Shown piece by piece: positions 61,860 through 64,000 of a stretch of DNA of 64,000 bases. The translations under genes and the position numbers were made by a program. Numbering within the stretch: the stretch's first letter is position 1; the number at the start of each line of letters is the position of its first letter. The stretch spans positions 1 to 64,000 of the forward strand of contig CAZXIN010000016.1 in the NCBI GenBank assembly GCA_964640795.1, read 5' to 3'. This stretch comes from M269 sp964640795 (GTDB taxonomy: Bacteria > Pseudomonadota > Gammaproteobacteria > Enterobacterales > Alteromonadaceae). A model generated the notes under the pieces. It searched no databases. It was given only the letters and a program-made list of their open reading frames with translations, and was not told the DNA's origin.

Positions 61860-63275
61860 TTAACTTGGTAGGGGAAAAATGATTGTGAATGTTGTCTCGT
61901 TTTCATGAGAATTGACCTGAATTTGTGCGTCGTTTGCTTCCAGCACCGAGCGCGCGATGGTGAGGCCTAATCCAGCGCCTTGCCCATCACGTTTACGCGA
62001 TGGATCTGCCCGATAAAAACGGTCAAACAAGCGCAAAAGATGCGCTTGTGATATCGTAGGGCCGGGGTTTGAAATGGATATTTGTGCTTGTTCACTTGTA
62101 GCTTGAGTAAATATGGTTACATTCGCCTTCTCAGGGGCATACCGAATAGCATTGGATAGCAAATTACTCACTGCTTGTCGGAACATGGATTTGTCACACA
62201 TCAGCGTGATGTTATGGCCGAGGAGTTGTATGTGAATGTGTTTTTCTTCAGCCAATAGTTGAAAATACTCCACTAACTCGGCAATTTCTTTTTGACAGTC
62301 AATCAGTTCTGCATTGGGCTTAAGCAAACCATGCTCTGTCTGGGCAAGTAACAACATGTCACTCACCATTTTTGTCATTCGCTCATATTCTTCTAAGTTT
62401 GAATACAATATCTCTGTGTAATCTGTTGTCGAACGTGGTTGGCTAAGGATAACTTGAGTCTGCGTGGTAAGATTAGTGATGGGCGTTCTTAATTCGTGCG
62501 CGATGTCGGCAGAAAAATGAGACAGCTGCTCAAACCCACTTTCAAGCCTTTCTATCATGGCATTAAAAGACTCAACGAGATTGGCAAGCTCAACAGGCAC
62601 CTCTGCAGGATCTAACCTTATGTCTAATTTATCCGCGGTGATGGAGCCAATTTTTCGGCTTAGTCTCCGCAAAGGAGAGTGACCTCGATAGACCGCGAAG
62701 CGCGCAACCAGGATCGTAATGATCCCCGATAAAAAGATGATCCCCCACAGCGTTTTTTCAAACTCTTCCATATAATTAATATGGAATTCCATGTTTGATG
62801 CCACAATGACCCGATAGTGTGTTTGGCTCTGAGCTGACTCAATCGGCACTATAATTTCAGTTGCCCGTAACATATGCTCACCATCGAAAAATAAACTTAA
62901 TGCCGATGGCGATATATGTTCAATTTCATAGACTTGACCGGGGTATTTTTCAAGGCTAGCGCCTTCACTACTGAATATGATCTGCTCAGCCTCATTTTTG
63001 ACCAGATAATAGACGCCGTGATGACCAGAAACAGCTTGGAACAAGATGCTCGACGGTGATATTGCTTCTTTGTATGCCTGACTTAACTTACGTTTGACAG
63101 CACTAAAAACCACATTTAGTTCATCGGCATCTTGCTCTGCAAAGTGCTGTGCGATGGATTGCTGTACCATTAAACTGATAAATGTCAGGCACAAAAATAT
63201 TGTTATCCCAACCAGTACCGTTACGCGAAAGGCAAGTGAACTTGGTCGTTTAGATTTATTCTTGAGTTTCATCAA
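61860..63275 (-). CDS. Heavy-metal sensor histidine kinase (CusS-like)
   Basis: The 471-residue protein has two membrane helices (about 15-33 and 172-190) enclosing a periplasmic sensor domain, a HAMP domain, the phospho-acceptor HELRTPITNLTTQ (about 260), an N-box (SNLLSNAIRYA) and G-boxes (FYRADPSRKRDGQGAGLGLT). This is the CusS/CopS/PcoS family, which detects copper or silver in the periplasm. It overlaps the response-regulator gene by 20 bases and is its partner. Efflux targets are not in the window. Confidence 0.92.
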   Translation of the reverse strand: MMKLKNKSKRPSSLAFRVTVLVGITIFLCLTFISLMVQQSIAQHFAEQDADELNVVFSAVKRKLSQAYKEAISPSSILFQAVSGHHGVYYLVKNEAEQIIFSSEGASLEKYPGQVYEIEHISPSALSLFFDGEHMLRATEIIVPIESAQSQTHYRVIVASNMEFHINYMEEFEKTLWGIIFLSGIITILVARFAVYRGHSPLRRLSRKIGSITADKLDIRLDPAEVPVELANLVESFNAMIERLESGFEQLSHFSADIAHELRTPITNLTTQTQVILSQPRSTTDYTEILYSNLEEYERMTKMVSDMLLLAQTEHGLLKPNAELIDCQKEIAELVEYFQLLAEEKHIHIQLLGHNITLMCDKSMFRQAVSNLLSNAIRYAPEKANVTIFTQATSEQAQISISNPGPTISQAHLLRLFDRFYRADPSRKRDGQGAGLGLTIARSVLEANDAQIQVNSHENETTFTIIFPLPS

Positions 63276-63939
63276 CGCTCATTTTATATCCCATTCCTCG
63301 TACAGTCTGAATGAGCTTGGGCGAGAAGTCATCATCGATTTTTGCTCGAAGTCGGCGAATAGCCACATCAATGACGTTAGTATCACTATCAAAGTTCATG
63401 TCCCAAACCTGCGAGGCAATCAGTGAGCGTGGTAATACTTCTCCTTGCCTTCGTACCATTAATTCTAACAATGTGAATTCTTTGGTCGTGAGATTGATAT
63501 TGCTTCCACCTCGTGTTGCGATGCGTGAAGGGATATCTAATTCCAGATCTGCAATATGCAATGTGTTATTAGGCACAGATGTGCCGCGACGGATCAAGGT
63601 ACGCACTCTTGCAAGCAGTTCGGCAAAGGCAAATGGTTTCACTAGGTAATCATCAGCACCCAACTCAAGGCCTTTGACGCGATCGTTGACATGATCTCGA
63701 GCGGTTAAAAATAGAACGGGCGTGTGATTATTCGATTCACGTATAGAAGACAAGATTTTCCATCCATTGATATCGGGAAGCATAACATCCAATATAATCA
63801 GCTCATATTCACCAACCATTGCTTTATGGTGACCATCCAACCCCGTGCGCACTAACTCGACAACAAAACCTGACTCAACTAATCCTTGCTTGATATAGTC
63901 ACCTGTTTTTATTTCATCTTCGACGACCAAAATTTTCAT
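63256..63939 (-). CDS. Heavy-metal response regulator (CusR-like, OmpR family)
   Basis: The 227-residue protein has a receiver domain with the phospho-acceptor Asp in IILDVMLPDINGW and Lys in YLVKPFAFAELL. The C-terminal winged-helix contains NLTTKEFTLLELM and VIDVAIRRLRAKID. It matches the CusR/CopR/IrlR group. It is transcribed with the kinase. Its target promoters are probably in the DNA just beyond the right edge. Confidence 0.93.
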   Translation of the reverse strand: MKILVVEDEIKTGDYIKQGLVESGFVVELVRTGLDGHHKAMVGEYELIILDVMLPDINGWKILSSIRESNNHTPVLFLTARDHVNDRVKGLELGADDYLVKPFAFAELLARVRTLIRRGTSVPNNTLHIADLELDIPSRIATRGGSNINLTTKEFTLLELMVRRQGEVLPRSLIASQVWDMNFDSDTNVIDVAIRRLRAKIDDDFSPKLIQTVRGMGYKMSVDETQE

Positions 63940-64000
63940 TTGTTAATCCACTTTGTCTCGTTTTGTGAGTCCCACGGAACCCGTTATTTAATTCAAACAT

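Noticed and set aside
1..64000. CRISPR array or retron-like element
   Set aside because: No regularly spaced direct repeats, cas-like proteins or reverse transcriptase were seen.

Overview
This is an AT-rich window from a Gram-negative gammaproteobacterium, most likely a marine Alteromonadales-type organism. The evidence is a TatB-type translocase gene, HupE/UreJ, MacA/MacB-like export parts, many sigma-54 (-24/-12) promoters, and Tn3- and IS5-type mobile DNA. No tRNA, rRNA or CRISPR was seen.

Region 1 (1-13.7 kb, + strand) is the right-hand part of a nonribosomal peptide cluster. The first NRPS is cut by the window edge. Its adenylation domain is split by a whole PLP-dependent decarboxylase of the aspartate 1-decarboxylase (PanP-like) type, and its binding-pocket residues read like a beta-alanine code. 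The second NRPS has a TubC-type docking domain, a condensation domain, a badly eroded adenylation domain and a carrier domain. Then follow an ABC ATPase, two FtsX-type permeases, a histidine-rich membrane di-iron enzyme, a membrane fusion protein and a type II thioesterase. A tyrosine recombinase lies just beyond (13.8-15.1 kb).

Region 2 (16-48.5 kb) is a catabolic island carrying two interleaved gene sets. The first set appears to be controlled by a TetR protein (22.3 kb). It includes a minus-strand operon with a thioredoxin-like protein, ThuA, a free-standing lipoyl domain, an E2 catalytic domain, a lipoate ligase, a monooxygenase-like protein, a GST, an L-2-haloacid dehalogenase and LipA. 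It also includes a pair of GSTs (41-42.5 kb) and a plus-strand operon (44.6-48.5 kb) with an AhpD-like protein, an exported haloalkane dehalogenase, a beta-propeller protein, a cupin and a second thioredoxin-like protein. Three of these promoters share the same layout: TTGACT, a 17-base spacer, and two 24-bp palindromes exactly 30 bp apart. The second set looks sigma-54 dependent and is probably controlled by the AcoR-like activator at 32.6 kb. It covers VOC-HupE, a Tat-exported GMC dehydrogenase, an orphan tatB, E1 alpha/E1 beta/lipoyl protein of a 2-oxoacid (acetoin-type) dehydrogenase, a chemoreceptor and a GGDEF-EAL protein. A 16-bp palindrome of the form TG-N2-ACA-N2-TGT-N2-CA recurs upstream of these. 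Haloalkane dehalogenase, alcohol dehydrogenase, haloacid dehalogenase, GSTs and peroxide-defence proteins together suggest use or detoxification of halogenated organic compounds; this is inference.

Region 3 (48.7-64 kb) is mobile accessory DNA. It has a Tn3-family transposase, a SprT-like metalloprotease-fold protein, an XRE repressor, a helicase, a divergent tyrosine recombinase/coiled-coil pair resembling the TnpS/TnpT resolution system, and metal-resistance genes: MerR-MerC-GDCCVxC, a CadR/PbrR regulator with a CDF transporter, an Acr3 remnant, and a CusRS-like two-component system. The window contains several decayed genes: an IS5-type element, ahpF, an O-methyltransferase fragment and acr3.
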